Positions 1 to 12,475 of a stretch of DNA of 64,000 nt are shown here, in pieces. A program made the translations under genes and the position numbers. Under the pieces are notes generated by a model. The model saw only the letters and a list, made by a program, of their open reading frames with translations. It made no database searches and had not been told where the DNA came from. Within the stretch, counting starts at the first letter, position 1; each line of letters begins with the position of its first letter. Origin of the DNA: Lactuca virosa (Eukaryota > Streptophyta > Magnoliopsida > Asterales > Asteraceae); contig CAKMRJ010003334.1 of assembly GCA_928212115.1 (NCBI GenBank), positions 33,361,474 through 33,425,473 of the forward strand, given 5' to 3'.

Positions 1-1219
1 AAGGAGCTGATCTCCTTTGGAATGCTCTGTAATGATTGTTGTCAAGTCTTTCTGACTTTGTGCATAATCATTAAGAGGATCAATGCATATAAGTTTAGAA
101 TCTAACAGATTTCAGTAAATGGCATGAATTTGGAATTCTTGCATTTGCAGTAAGGATTTGGGACTGTGAAAAGAGGATCATTGGAGTGATGTTCAATTGA
201 TCTATTTTACAAAGTAAAGATCATAGACAAACATAGTATGCATACTTGGTGTATGGCATGACTAGTGTTTAGAAAACATAGTGTACATGCTTGGAGCATG
301 GGACAACTATTGTTTTAAATTCAAGTATAAAGTTGATAAAACCGAAACAATGAATAATGAGTAATCAGTATGGTGATAAATAAAAGTGTTTATTTATATT
401 CATAGGGTTTGATACCATATTTGATTCATTTATTCTTGTGTTTCACTTTGCATGTTTTGACTTCCAGAATAACTAAGTCGCTCTTCCTGAATGATTAAGT
501 TATTCAAACCATCCACAGTCGGTCATATGTTGGAAGTAGATATGAATCAAGACTGTCATGGGTTGGTTTGTAGAGGTCCAAGTTGGTGGACAAAGTGGTG
601 CTACAACACTCATGAGTGCTCATAAGTTCTGAGTATTGGATTCAACCCGCGCTCATTTGAATCACTTCATGGATTTTATCACGAGTGATCATGAGACGAT
701 AATATCTTATATTCTTCAAACCTAGAGATATGAGTTGTTACTATGAGTTGGTTATACATTGATTGCACGAAAACGCATTGGTAACTCGATGTTATAAAAC
801 GTGCCTTTGTGTATGATTCAACAAGTAGTAGAACAAGCCATATGAGTCGAAGTTTATCCATTCCTTTTACCTTCGGGATAAAAGCGATATCTGTGGGCCC
901 CTCGATGATTTAAAGATGATACATGTGAGTGCTTGGCCAAGCCAGGACTGATTTGATTTGTTCAATCAGTCAGTCATCATGAATCGGAAATCGGGAAACA
1001 ACAAATGGACAGAGAGAATGATTGATAATCCATGTCTCAGTCCATATGATATCTAGAATGGAGGAATATATGATCCCTTATCTAATGGACAAGTCATTGA
1101 CAAAGGTCAGAGTTCATCGACAAGGTCAGAGTTCGACAGAAGCTTTTGAGAGCTACGATTGCTGATCGGTTCCTGAAGTCATACGCAATAATAGTTTTAG
1201 ACTTATCCAAGTGGGAGAC
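1..1219 (+). mobile_element. 3' internal tail of a Copia-type LTR retrotransposon (copy A)
   Basis: This is non-coding sequence that runs into a purine-rich tract at 1209-1219 (AAGTGGGAGAC) directly before an LTR. The same sequence recurs near 53760-54909 on the plus strand and near 36796-37990 on the minus strand, always next to an LTR starting TGTTGG. Shared landmarks include the stretch around CTCGATGATTTAAAGATG and the 'caagcatg' repeats near 230-300. No open reading frame of note is present; the short ones are chance. The 5' part of the element lies outside the window. Copia assignment rests on the gag and RT remains in its relatives here. Confidence 0.8.
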
Positions 1220-1972
1220 TGTTGGATTAATGTCTAAGTCCATAACTATAATTGGTAAGACTTGACCCGACCCGGCATGGTCCATTTGGGTTGCATGGCA
1301 TCATGCATTTGGATAGACTATAATGAGAGAAATAACACTTAAGGTTGGTTAATATATTATAAGTTCTAATATATTAATAAGGTTATTTAATTAGTATTGA
1401 TCAAGAATTAATTTGGAATTAATTAAGTGATCAAAAGGAGACTAATTAAATATATGGGTTGATTGTGTAAATCATTCATTCTTATATATGTGGGCTTGTG
1501 ATCCAAGATTCCTTATGTTGGACTAAGTCCATGGGGTGACCCATGGATACTCCATGGAGGTTAAAATCCATGGAGCATAAGGAATGGGTAAAGTTATGAG
1601 TTACATGGTGTAACCCTAATAGCCACCATATAAAAGAATCCCATGGCTCAAGAAATCGTGCACTAATGTGTGAGTGTGAGGGCTAGACGATTTCAAGGAG
1701 TGTTCAAGTTTCTCTCAAGTTATTCCAAGTGTATTTGGTGTTGTGTGAACCATTTGAGGTGTCACACTTGGGGCACTAGGCACTCAAGCTTCATGAAGAC
1801 ATTCTACATCAAAGAGGTATGTATTCTATCTTGTTATATTTATTATTTTGTATGCTAGATTAGGATAATACCTTGGATGTTCATAATTGTATGTATAATA
1901 GAGAAAACATAGATCCAAGGTATTTAGGGTTGCATGTACACTTAGGAGTGTTAGAATGCTCATAGCCCAACA
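1220..1972 (+). repeat. 3' LTR of copy A (753 bp)
   Basis: The repeat starts TGTTGGATTAATG straight after the polypurine tract and ends GCCCAACA, giving the usual TG...CA ends with a short terminal inverted repeat (TGTTGG/CCAACA). It is homologous to the LTRs at 36026-36795, 47928-48675, 54910-56638 and 61314-62092, sharing the ACTTGACCCGA segment, the CATGGTCC segment and the block CATAGATCCAA near the 3' end. The sequence after it (atagt) would be the target duplication, but the 5' partner is outside the window. Confidence 0.88.
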
Positions 1973-3400
1973 ATAGTATCAAAAGTATTTCCAATAACAT
2001 CAGAGTAGTAAAAAAATCATAAATATGAAATCTCATGTGGATGCAATGCAATCATGTCAGACTCTTCCCCTTGGAACCAGAAGTACCTAGAATATTTCAA
2101 CCATAAAACTGTAAGCACAAAACTTAGTGAGTTTCCCAAAATACGACATACTATACATAACATAACAGATTTATTCCAACTCGAGAAGATGTTATGGGAT
2201 GAATCATAGTCTTACACCTTTCCATGGGCCAAATCATGGACTTTACTTTCACAAGTGCTATGGGCCATATTCTGGTCTTCCATACAGGTGCCAGGGGCCA
2301 AACCCTAGTCTTACATGCAAATGTCAGGGGCCAAACTCTGGTCTTTCATACAAATGCCAAGGGTCAAACCTGGTATTTCATGCAAGTATGACAAAGACAA
2401 CTAGCATCCTACATAGTATAGTGAGAAGACTCACCTCACGACGTAGTCAACCGTTAATCAACTCACACAACCAAGAAATGGGTACTACACACCACCTACC
2501 GAATCACACAAGGTAAACCCTTAGTCTACCTTCTAAAACTAGCATTTTTACCAAAGTCAACCATGGTCAAAAGTTAACGGTCAAAGTCAATGTAATTTGA
2601 CCTCCACATCATGGTCACCCTTTGGCCACGGCGGCCAGGCCAGCCACCACGTCATGGAAACTAGGCAAAAACAACTTAATGGATTAAGCTCTCATCCAGT
2701 TAATCCAAGAGCTCCAAAGCTCATATCTGATTCCCCTTAAGGTCTATATGGATAAAGTTTCCAACTTTATCCATTAATACAACCCAATAAGTCAATATCT
2801 CTAATCCGAAGCTGTTAATGGTTGCACCAAATGCATGGAAAATACCCTAGGTCATGCATGACCACTTTCCAACCAACACCATGGTCTAGAAGCAAGATAA
2901 TGCACTTAAATGCTCTGGAGTTCACCCAAACTCCAAGGACAAGAAGATTGGGACTAAAAAGCTCATAAAGTGACCTGGCACAAGGTCTAAAGATACAATG
3001 AACAAGGTTGAGAGTTTATACCTCCACAAGGTCATAAATGAGATAAAGATGTTAGATCCAAGCCAAAGCTAAGCTCGCAAATCACAATATAGACTCCTTA
3101 TTCTTCAAAGCTTCACAAAAATGGCTTCACATTCTTAAAATTCACACAAAGAGGCTAAGGTTTGGGTGGAGGTCGTTCTCAGAGGGCGGAGGCTTCCAAA
3201 TGAGGCAACCCTAAAGTTAGTGCCTTTAAATAGGTCACTAATCCCAGAATCTAGGGTTTTGAACCCTAGCCATCGCCACATCATGGACAAGAGCTTTTCA
3301 TGTCGTGGATGTTCACGAATACGTGTTTTCCGGAACCATGATGCGATGTTGTGGTCATTCCATCACCACATCGTGGCCTAGACAAAATCCCAAACTTAAT
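1973..3400. repeat. Gypsy-type LTR-like DNA that copy A inserted into
   Basis: The block near 2108-2140 (gtaagcac..aaacttagtgagtt) matches the one at 62283-62310 on the same strand, and both are followed by an array of short GGGC-containing tandem repeats. Both therefore look like the same class of long, non-coding LTR. Repeated CCATCATG/CACATCATGG words occur at 2600-3380. No gene is supported; the ORFs at 2199-2516 and 3166-3381 run through repeats. Confidence 0.55.
2226..2393. repeat. 33-bp tandem repeat, about five units
   Basis: Units begin GGGCCA at 2226, 2262, 2295, 2328 and 2361, so the spacing is 36, 33, 33 and 33 bp. Each carries a GGGCCAAAC..TGGTCTT-like core followed by a CATACAAATGCCA-like tail. 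The ~34-bp GGGCTCCCC..GGTCTT units at 62410-62580 and 62725-62885 are the divergent counterpart in a related LTR. Confidence 0.9.
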
Positions 3401-3689
3401 AAATGAAATTAAATTCAGTAGAACCATACCAGGAAAACGAGTATTACATCGAAGGGTATTCCTTCTTAAGAGGGATCTGATATCCAAAAGAGCTAGTAGG
3501 AACCACACTGATCTTGATAAAATTTAAGAGTCAACCAACGAAGAACCTATAGTTGTCCTAACTTTCAATTTGAGTTTGAAAAAGGTTGTTATGGAAACTA
3601 ACATACCCCTAACTATTCTTAATAAGACTTGATAGAGGACTTTTAGACCTAGTTACATAGAATCTATATTACTGAGGAATATGAGTCGC

Positions 3690-4560
3690 TGGTAGATGAC
3701 AATCAGAGTGTGCCAACTATTGGAAGTCATGGCAGACCCTAAAAGTTTGCACGATAGAAGAATGACTTGGAGAGCGAGATTCAATCCATGTAAATTTGAA
3801 AATTAGCTGATCAAGTGCTTAGACTTAATCATTAAGCGTAAATGGATCTTTAAAAGGTAACAAATATGGATGTGAACGGACACATTGTCAAACCAAGACA
3901 GGTTGTGTAAGCTTATGAAGTTTATTTATGAACCAAGCATCTCGCGAATAATGGAATCCTTGTTTTAATGATAGAATTCAAGGATTTTTGAATTCCGAGA
4001 AACGAAGGCGGATCATACATATGTCAAAGCCCGTGGGGGTAATTGGAATCCTTGTTTCAATGAAAGAATTCAAAAAGTTTGAATCTCGAGAAACGAAGAT
4101 GAGCCATATGAATGCTAGTAGGATTACTACTGTCACCTTTGTAATATATTTGGATAATATACAATTCACAGAAAACGATGTTCCAACTTAGAAAGTGTAA
4201 CAACTTGACTTAGCTTGGGAATTATTTTGCCTTGAATCACATGGGAGAAACAACACACGTACTGGATGTTAGGATCTATGGAGTAAGATCTAACTGATTC
4301 ATTGGATTAAGCTAAAACATGAACCTCAAGGAAAATCGAAATAAAGAACTCCAAAAGAGTTCATGCATATTAAGTATGGCATGAAATTGAGCAATACTAA
4401 TGTCCTAGTTCTGCTATTGAGCTAGAAGGAATGAGTCATATCCCACATGCTTCTGCTTATGGTATCGATCATGTATGCCATGACTTGTAGTAGATCTAAT
4501 GACTAGTATGACTCGAGCATGGCATGTCAAATCAAATCAATTTAGCAAGAATCGACGGAT
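3690..4560 (+). pseudogene. Copia reverse transcriptase/RNase H relic
   Basis: Read in shifting plus-strand frames, this holds recognisable Copia RT landmarks in the right order: a KWIFKR motif at 3840-3857; a KL-x-IY-like segment near 3915-3935; VIYLDNIQ at 4141-4164, the decayed counterpart of the catalytic YVDDIL block (first catalytic Asp kept, second now Asn); ENDVPT just after; a DMGETTHVLDV-like segment near 4235-4275; and the 'ASA-G-x-MYAM' region near 4450-4490. Stops and frameshifts are frequent. A short imperfect duplication (3954-4020 against 4046-4110, both with GGAATCCTTGTTT and GAGAAACGAAG) interrupts it. It cannot be active. Confidence 0.8.
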
Positions 4561-5957
4561 AAAAAACAAGAATATTCCTTAGTGTCCTAGAAGGACAAAG
4601 GAGATGATCTTAGTATGGAAAAGATCAATGTAAAGGTTACATTAATGTTAAGTTCCACACTATAAAAACGATTTTGTTCGCAGTCAGAATTTGTGTTTTT
4701 ACTAAATGATCGATGAAGTATTAGCTTGAAAGAGTATCAAGTAATACACTATAGTGGATTTAATAATTAACTTAGAGTATATTGCAACTAGTTTACAATG
4801 CAATGGAAGCAATATGGCTAAGGAAATTCATTAGTGACATCATTGTTGAAGTTCAATCATTGATGGTCCTTATGAAGGTTCTTGTGACTGTAAGGGTGTA
4901 CTTACCTCGAGTATTGATATCAAGTTGATCAAACTCACATGACACATACTCAGTAAGTATCATTATATTTGATAATTGTTTAAATGTAAAGACATCATAG
5001 TCAATATAATAACATCGAAAAAAATCTTGTCGATCCATTCACTGAGCCAATTTCATCGACCAAGTCTATTAATCAAATAAGTTCTTGAGATATTAGTTTT
5101 GCATATGAATTGGCTTAAATACTTGCGTTTGTTTGATTTATCTTAGAAACATATTACAATATGAACTATAACTGTTTTGATGTTTATTTCCTAGAGACTT
5201 AAAAAATAGCATTTGTTGCTATCAAAGTTGGGTTATTCATTAACGTATTTCTCTTTTGCATGTTTTGAACTCACTTTCGGAATAATTTATTATGTTCAAA
5301 ACTCCACAATCGGTCGTACACTCCGGAGTGAGTATTAGAATTTACAACCGCCATAAGTGTTAGTTGATTGGACCATATGAGATTTAACATTGCGATAACA
5401 TTGCATGAGTACTTGAAATGTCGATTTTAAGTATTGGAACAGCCCGTGCTTAGAGATATTACTTCATGGATCTAGTCACGAGTAATTCTAAGACAATAAT
5501 ATCTTTTATTTTTCAAACCGAAATGCATATGGGGTTTTGCTTATGAAATTTGTTGTGCATTGGTGTACTCCAACGTTATCTGTAACTGGTAGTCATAAAG
5601 GGTATGTCCATGTATGATTAAACTAGTAGACAAAAACTATGTAGTCAAAATTTATATGTTCCTTCTGCCTCAAGAGGAGAAAGCGATATCCTTAGGCCCC
5701 CTGATGATTTAGTACTGATATCTGATGTGCTTGGCTAGGTCTTGACTAAATTTTGTTTGATTTAGACGTTAGATGTGATTGTCATAAATCCTTATTGGGA
5801 AATAAAATTTTAAACTCTGAGATTGACCAATTATCCATGTCTCATGTTCACACGGATATGTAGAACAAATGAATAATTGATCACTTATCTGCAGGATAAA
5901 CTTAATTAAGATCAAGTGTTTGGCAGTTGCATTGGATGACTAACTCTTTGTTAGTTA

Positions 5958-8645
5958 CTAGGTTATAACCCGTGTACTACACGGGATCTGCAAAGTAAAA
6001 TAACCTTTTAATAGGCATAATAATAATTAATAATTGATTTGCAAACATTTAATTTTTGAAAAGTAAGATATTTTGTCGGTTATACAAAACACACTCATCT
6101 GAATATTCCTATTTGATTTATATACCAAGTAAAAATTTGCATTCTTCAATCCAACCATCTTTTATATCCTTCAATCCAACATATATCTTTGAAAAATAGG
6201 CTTTAAAATTAGAATATGCATTCTCCTCATTATAACTCCTTCCTTTTATCAATGTTAACTCATACTCCCTTCAATCTAATATAATGTATATTCAATGAGG
6301 TTGAGAGTTGAAGTTTCATTCGACACTTAAATAGATTCAATAGTATATGAGAGAAAGAGAGATAGTGTGTGTGTTTGTGTGTGTGTCTTGTCCTAAATAT
6401 TGCTATCTTGAAGTAAAACTAAAAGTATATTTGATATTTTTGTTTAAAAATAAAAATATACTGTTTTTTTTCACTTGTTTGGAACTTTTTTTTTTCTAAT
6501 TTTGTATAGCACTAATAGAGTAAAACTTTCATTTATCTATTATAAATACTGTTAAAATCTTCATTTGTTTTTTCTTATCTCAAATGTTTGATGATGATTG
6601 TTTGATATTGTAACGTGAAATAAAGCTCTAGAAAACACAATAACGGAGGACGTTCGGGAGTTTCTAATTGTTAAAATACAAAATATTTGAATTTTTGGCA
6701 ATTACTTTGGAGTTGCCTTAGGGAGTTTATGATTTTGTTGGATGACCATTTTTTATTACTTTAACTTAGTGTTATAGATAGATTGTACCTCTTAACATAG
6801 GAATTATTTTTGAAAATACGAACAAAATAATTTATATGTAATATGGATATATATAGTTCATAAGTTGTTATTAATAAGATAATAATATATTTTTCAAGTA
6901 TATGGTTTTGAATACTATAAGGTCTCATTGCTTTTTTTTTCAGAAAAAAACATAACTATAAACTATTACTTGCAAACAAATATTATGCTAAATATTTATC
7001 ATCTTTTTAGATCAACCTAGTAAAATTGAGCTGCAACTTCTGGCTTACTCATGAATAACAGAGAATAATTCTACACTCACCAAGGTTACACTTGCCAATA
7101 AAAAAAAATATAAGATTCACCAATTATGAAATTATGACAAAATAGAGTAAAAGGAAAATACCAAAGCAAGATGCTATAAAAGAGTGTGCTAAAACATCAT
7201 AAAAACCCAAAGTAGGATTCTATAAAAACCAATAAAAAGAAAAGAATGTTGATTTTCTATAGAAAGCTATAAAAGAAGAGAATGTTAATTTTTTTTCCCG
7301 TCAAATATAAGATGTTATTTTTGGCATCAAAAGTAGCATGCTATTTTTGTCTTAAAACTAAAGTAGAATGCTATTTTTGTCTGAAAAATCAGAATAACAT
7401 GCTATTTTTGCCTTAAGAATGAAAGTGATGTGCTATTTTTGTATTACAAATGAAAGTAGAATGTTTGTATAAATACCTCAAGATCAGGAGGTTCATTGCC
7501 ATTTTCAATAATCTTTTTCTGCTCAACTTTGTGAAACCTAAAGTATAAGCACAAAAGTCACTCCATAATGTCAACATGTGGCGAACAACGATAATAAACC
7601 GATGCTATAGATAGCGAAAGTGAAACCCCAAGGAGGACTTGTCTCCTATAGTCCTATAATTAACATTATATGATTTTTCAATCAATTACTGCATCTTATT
7701 CCTTCCAAAGAAGTCAAATACAAATGCATAACTGACAGCCAGAGGAAGAATTACATAAAAACTTAAACTTACACCAAACGTAGTTAGGATTGGAAATTTT
7801 CATTTGTGGCTCCGGTTCATCCTCATGACACTTCAACAGAGGATTTTTGTTATTTTTCATTTCTTGATTTAAACTCAAGATGTAATAATCAACATGTTAG
7901 ATATAATATAAACAAAAAGGAGAGCACAATATATTGTAAAAATGAAATAAGCATCAAACCTGAAAACATAAAATGTTAACCTTAAAAAGATCAATCTGCA
8001 ACACTAATCTTGTATGAAACAGAAAAATCAAAAATAAACTCCAATTACGGGAAGGAGGAAGCTTAGTTGGGAACATCGACTTCTAGAGAGATAGAAAGAG
8101 GTAGAGAAAAGAGTCTTGCTATGAAGCTTCGTGTATCAGTCATGTAGAAAAAACAGGAACATCAAGAACAATCAAAATCGGAACCCATAAAAATTGAAAT
8201 CTCACCGATGCTTACCAGAGAAACCTTAGTGTATTGAGATTTGGGAAGGGATGGAAAACGGTGGAACATATGTTCCTTATCTTTCAACTTTCTTAAGAAA
8301 TTCATTGTTTACCATAATTTCTCCTTTTTTAAAGGTGTTTTTTATTTACCTCCTATTTAAATTTGGGGTTCCTAATTTGTTGTGATTTCATTGATGAATT
8401 TATTACTAAACTTTATTTCTTGTTTACAAAAATAGTGGAATATAAAGAGAAAGTAGAAAATATATATTATTGTGAAGATATTTAACCCTGGTTTATTGCC
8501 TGATTTACCGGGACATTTTAGTCTAACATTGAATTAAACTTGAGCGGGAAAATGAAATACAAATGCATAAGAAAATTACACGTGGCAAAGTCTTGATTTA
8601 TAAGGGTGACACATGGCATAAAAGACACTCTTTTATTAGAATAGA
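5958..8645 (-). mobile_element. Helitron, complete ends (2.69 kb)
   Basis: On the minus strand the element begins TCTATTCTAATAAA at 8645 and ends CTAG at 5958. A perfect 6-bp hairpin (CCCGTG/CACGGG, 5-nt loop, 5969-5985) lies 11 nt before the 3' end. It sits between a host A and a host T, as Helitrons do. There are no terminal inverted repeats and no target duplication. Removing it rejoins copy D's internal region. No Rep/helicase coding sequence was recognised, so it is probably non-autonomous. It carries exon-like segments (see 7477-7537 and 7775-7850). Confidence 0.85.
7477..7537 (-). pseudogene. Exon-like segment inside the Helitron, possible captured gene
   Basis: On the minus strand a 61-bp segment is bounded by an acceptor-like TTTAG and a donor-like GAG|GTATTT. 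It is open in the frame FHKVEQKKIIENGNEPPDLE. A similar piece at about 7850-7775 (reading CHEDEPEPQMKISNPNYV) ends at a strong donor-like GTGTAAGT. A third piece near 8075-8000 reads MFPTKLPPSRNW after a purine-rich leader. All share the Helitron's strand, which fits a gene fragment carried by it. I do not recognise the protein. Confidence 0.4.
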
Positions 8646-8696
8646 TTTGAGAAGTATTAAGACCTTAAAAGTTAATGACTTGTTCAAGTGGGAGAC

Positions 8697-9108
8697 TGTT
8701 GGAAATAGTGTCCAATATCATTAACTAGTAGGTAATATTTATAAATAATAACAAGGTTCTTTTGGGTTGGCCTCATGACATAAATAACATTAAGGAAATG
8801 GAGAAAATAAGTTGTTAATTTATTAAGGAATTAATAAATTAATTAGAAATTATTTTGACAATTAATTAAATTGTTTTAACTAATTAAAAGGCGTGCATAC
8901 TAATTAATTCAAGAGATTAATTCGAATATTCCAGAGGCTCCTGGAGAGTTGATATGGATGATTTTTGCATGTCCTTAGATAAGGATATGGCAGGTTTCAG
9001 ATAAGGTAAGGATAATCCTTAAGAGTTTGAAATCCTAAAGGATTTATCTGCTGCCTATAAACAAATGGTATGGGATAAAACCCTAGATGACTTTTGGAGC
9101 CTCTAATT

Positions 9109-9167
<59 letters not shown>

Positions 9168-9489
9168 CTCTATATACGAAAATCATAACCCCTCTCTAGG
9201 ATTATAGGATTTTCGAATAAACCCTAATAGGGTTTTCCTTGTTTTGCTTTTGGAGTCTTGGGTTTGACTACATTAGAGGAGTTTGACCTTGGGCTCTCTA
9301 TCCATTGAAAGATTGTTGATCACATGATCTAAGGATCAAGAGGTTAGGAGTTCTTTCTTTTAGTTTGATTTTAAAGTATGTTGTTTAAACTAGTAAAACC
9401 TACATTCTAGGATGCATGTGCATTTAGGTAAATCCTTTGATTATTCCGCTGCCTTTAGATAGTGTACTTGATGCAATAAATCTCCAACA
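8697..9489 (+). repeat. 3' LTR of copy D (793 bp)
   Basis: It begins TGTTGGAAATAGTG directly after the purine tract and ends TCTCCAACA. It contains ACCCTAG, a TATAAA-like run near 9056, and a long CT microsatellite. It belongs to a divergent branch of the family: the shared parts are the ends, the AATTAATTAA-rich middle and the late block with GCATGTGCA. Confidence 0.82.
9113..9162. repeat. (CT)25 microsatellite inside the copy D LTR
   Basis: An uninterrupted CT run sits 3' of the region of the LTR where transcription would be expected to start. Confidence 0.97.
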
Positions 9490-10764
9490 TTATATGGAAA
9501 GTAAGATGTTTTAATCTAAAGGTTTATAAAATGTGATAAAAAGTAAAGCTTTATAAAATGTGTTTTAAGATAAATATTAATATTTGGGTTTAAAGTGAAA
9601 GTTATGGATTTTGATTTAAAATAAAGGTGACATAATGTTTTTGAAATGTTATTTTGTTTCCAAACCTATGTATCTTACGAGACAAGTTTGTCTTACGTAT
9701 TATTTTAAAGCCATGTAGCAAGACAAAAGCATTTAGACATTACATTCAGTTTATGTCTTATATTTACTAATGGATTCTCTTTGATAGTTTTTATAGCCCC
9801 CTCCCCCAGTTTGGACTAGTCTTTATTATGTATTTGCAATAGTCTCTATTATGAATGTATTTTATTTATGTTAATCTCTATTGTAAAGTCGACCATACTA
9901 ACGGTATCAAAACCATAATTTAGGGAAATTAGGAAATGACTTGACACTCTTATGCTTAAACTGTGAAAGAAAAGAATAGAATGACAACTTAGGACCTTTA
10001 ATGTTAGTGGTAACTATGTCCTATGTGCTTAAGAAATTTATTAGGAAAAGCATGAATTGAAATTTCTATATTAGTGAAAATTACACACCTTAAATACAAG
10101 GTTAAGTAAGATGGAAAGTAGTAATAAAATTATGATGGTTATGTGTCATCCAGGTCGGAAATCCTGAAACCTTCTAGGATTTATGTCAATAAAGATTTCG
10201 TTGAATAACAGAAATAAAATGTGAAGTGGAATAATAAAAAGAACTCGTGCCATTATAATCACTAAGGTAAAGTAAGATCAGATAAAATAGATTATCCTAA
10301 TGAAACATTTCACTTATATGCTTAAATTGTATCCAAAGATGGATGCATGTGATGCATTTATATATGGGTTGTCTTTATAACTAATCCAACCTAGTTAGCA
10401 AGTTTTCAATAAAAAATAATGTGAATTTATATAAAATCTAGTCGACTATAGACTATTTTATTCATGCAATGTCTCTTTAATTGTTGAAGCTACAACACTT
10501 GTTTGAGGTGAACCATAAGTTATTGTCAAAGGATGAGACATAAAAAGGGCTTGAGAAGTACGTTGGGTCCAACTGCTTTTGAATGGATGCAATCCGCCTA
10601 TGTTTATATTCGAATATTGGTGGATTACTAGATTTATGCTCATTACCATAACTCATCTGCAAAACAAGTGACAATGTTATTTGGCTAGGTATTTAGAAAT
10701 GTACATGCATATATAATCCTAAATTTGTTTTTATCTCTCTTTAGGATGGTAGATGTTTCTATTT
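9490..10764. other. AT-rich intergenic DNA, no gene seen
   Basis: I found no supported gene. Two overlapping minus-strand frames at 10449-10674 (one reading MSYGNEHKSSNPPIFEY) follow an acceptor-like TTTTGCAG and could be an exon relic. Neither resembles a protein I know. Confidence 0.5.
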
Positions 10765-11010
10765 AAGTTACATCAAGTCTTGGAATGTACATGCATATAA
10801 TACATTTTAATTGTCAAATGTACATGCATATAATACATTTTAATTTAAGTTACATCAAGTCTTGGAATGTACATGCATATAATACATTTTAATTTAAGTT
10901 ACATCAAGTCTTGGAATGTACATGCATATAATACATTTTAATTTAAGTTACATCAAGTCTTGGAATGTACATGCATATAGAAATGTACATGCATATAATA
11001 CATTTTAATT
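10765..11010. repeat. 49-bp tandem repeat array
   Basis: The word AAGTTACATCAAGTC begins at 10765, 10847, 10896 and 10945. The last three are exactly 49 bp apart and the first unit carries extra sequence. Each unit also contains TGTACATGCATATAATACA, which recurs alone in the flanks. There are about four full units plus fragments. Confidence 0.93.
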
Positions 11011-11275
11011 GTCAAATGTTACTATAATTTAACATCTAACTTGATTTACTTCCATGATTTTTTATAAATTACACATTTATATAGCCTATTAGGTGGTCGG
11101 CAAAAAAATGTGATGTAAGAGGAAAATAATAGTGAAATTTCGAAAATCTTAAAAGTAAATCAAGTTAGGGGTTGAAGTTTAAAAACATTATAATAAATAT
11201 ATCAAACAAAACGACGTATTATGATGTATTTGGGTACCTAACCATATATACCCTTAAGGGTATATTCACTTTTCC

Positions 11276-11282
11276 TATATAT

Positions 11283-11341
<59 letters not shown>
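11276..11341. repeat. (AT)n microsatellite
   Basis: An AT dinucleotide run with one break (ATAATAT). Confidence 0.95.
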
Positions 11342-11345
<4 letters not shown>

Positions 11346-12475
11346 GGGTATTTAAGTTAATTTGTTAAAATCTATTTTTTTTCTAAATGTTAATTGAATT
11401 ACTTTTGGATTTAGAGCTCTTTGTTTAACTATAAACAAAAAGCTAAGAGTTACTACTGAACGATTTTTTTTTCCAAAACGATCGGATATAACTTTACTTT
11501 TGCATAAATATGTACGTGTAGTTTATCTAATAAATATATAGCACTATAATATCAAATACTAATGTTAACTTATTATATGTGACAAATGGCTTATACCTCC
11601 GAGGTATAGTTGGTGGTGGAAAGCTGTTCTCAACTAAAGGTAAATATATGTATTTATTATTTTAGGAGTAGTATAAAGAATATATATGTTCACCGTTCTA
11701 AAAAAAATTGTATTTATTATTTTATCAAAAAATCATGTGTTTTAAAAACATCATATTACTTTTATTGATGTTATGAAATTAATATATGTATTTTGATGTT
11801 AATATAATTAGATTATAAAAATAGCTTCATAAATTAAAAGGAAAAAAAGGGTTTTGGTCACTTAAGATAATTTGGACTAATAATTTTGAGAGGATTATGG
11901 TAAACCAAACAGAACAAATTAAAGGAATTGAATTTCATTCTAACTTATGTTTGTCAACCAAGCGTGTAAAAGATCTTAATTCCTTCGGATTTCGTTCCAA
12001 CTTTTTTGTGTCAATTACCTGCCGACTTGGCAACACAACACATGAAGATATGTCACTATAACACAAACATTTACTTCAATTTCAGGTCATTTTAAGCTTA
12101 TATAATCTTATTCCACTTTTATGTACATTGATCTTATTTCAAATAAAACTAATATGAAATACATGTTTTTTTAATGAATGTCTACTTTAAGTATGTTAAG
12201 TAACATATCCAATTCTTGTTAGCACAAATATTATAGATTATTAGTATATTATAAAATATTAAAAGATAAAAAAGGAGTAAAATAATAATAATTTTTTGAA
12301 TAAGTTGACTCGTTAATCTACAAGTAACAATCTTTCTGAAACAACTCAACAATAGTTGACTTATCTTAAATCAGCTTTTTCAAAGGAAAAAAAAAGCTCT
12401 ATACTTCCATTTATTAAGGTTTACATATCAAAAGTTCAAGACAAATTCAAGATCTCAGGAGAAAGATGCAAGCTT
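11342..12475. other. AT-rich intergenic DNA downstream of the MYB gene
   Basis: No gene or clear transposon was seen. The last part should contain the 3' UTR of the MYB gene; AATAAA-like words on the minus strand are too frequent here to choose a poly(A) signal. Confidence 0.5.

Larger units (their letters stand above)
3400..8696 (+). mobile_element. Decayed Copia LTR retrotransposon (copy D), internal region
   Basis: The region holds frame-broken Copia pol remains (listed separately), then the non-coding 3' part related to copy A, and ends in the purine tract CAAGTGGGAGAC just before an LTR at 8697. A Helitron (5958-8645) splits it shortly before the purine tract. No 5' LTR is visible upstream, so the element is 5' truncated or recombined. 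It is the only relative in the window with clear reverse-transcriptase sequence, which ties the gag-only relatives to Copia. Confidence 0.8.

Noticed and set aside
3166..3508. Overlapping 71- and 75-aa ORFs on both strands
   Set aside because: They lie in LTR-like DNA with repeated CACATCATGG words and have no protein features.
10449..10674. Minus-strand exon-like frames after TTTTGCAG
   Set aside because: No recognisable protein, no matching donor or neighbouring exon; kept only as a note in the intergenic entry.
10765..11010. CRISPR-like spaced repeats
   Set aside because: The whole 49-bp unit repeats, there are no unique spacers, and the host is a plant nucleus.
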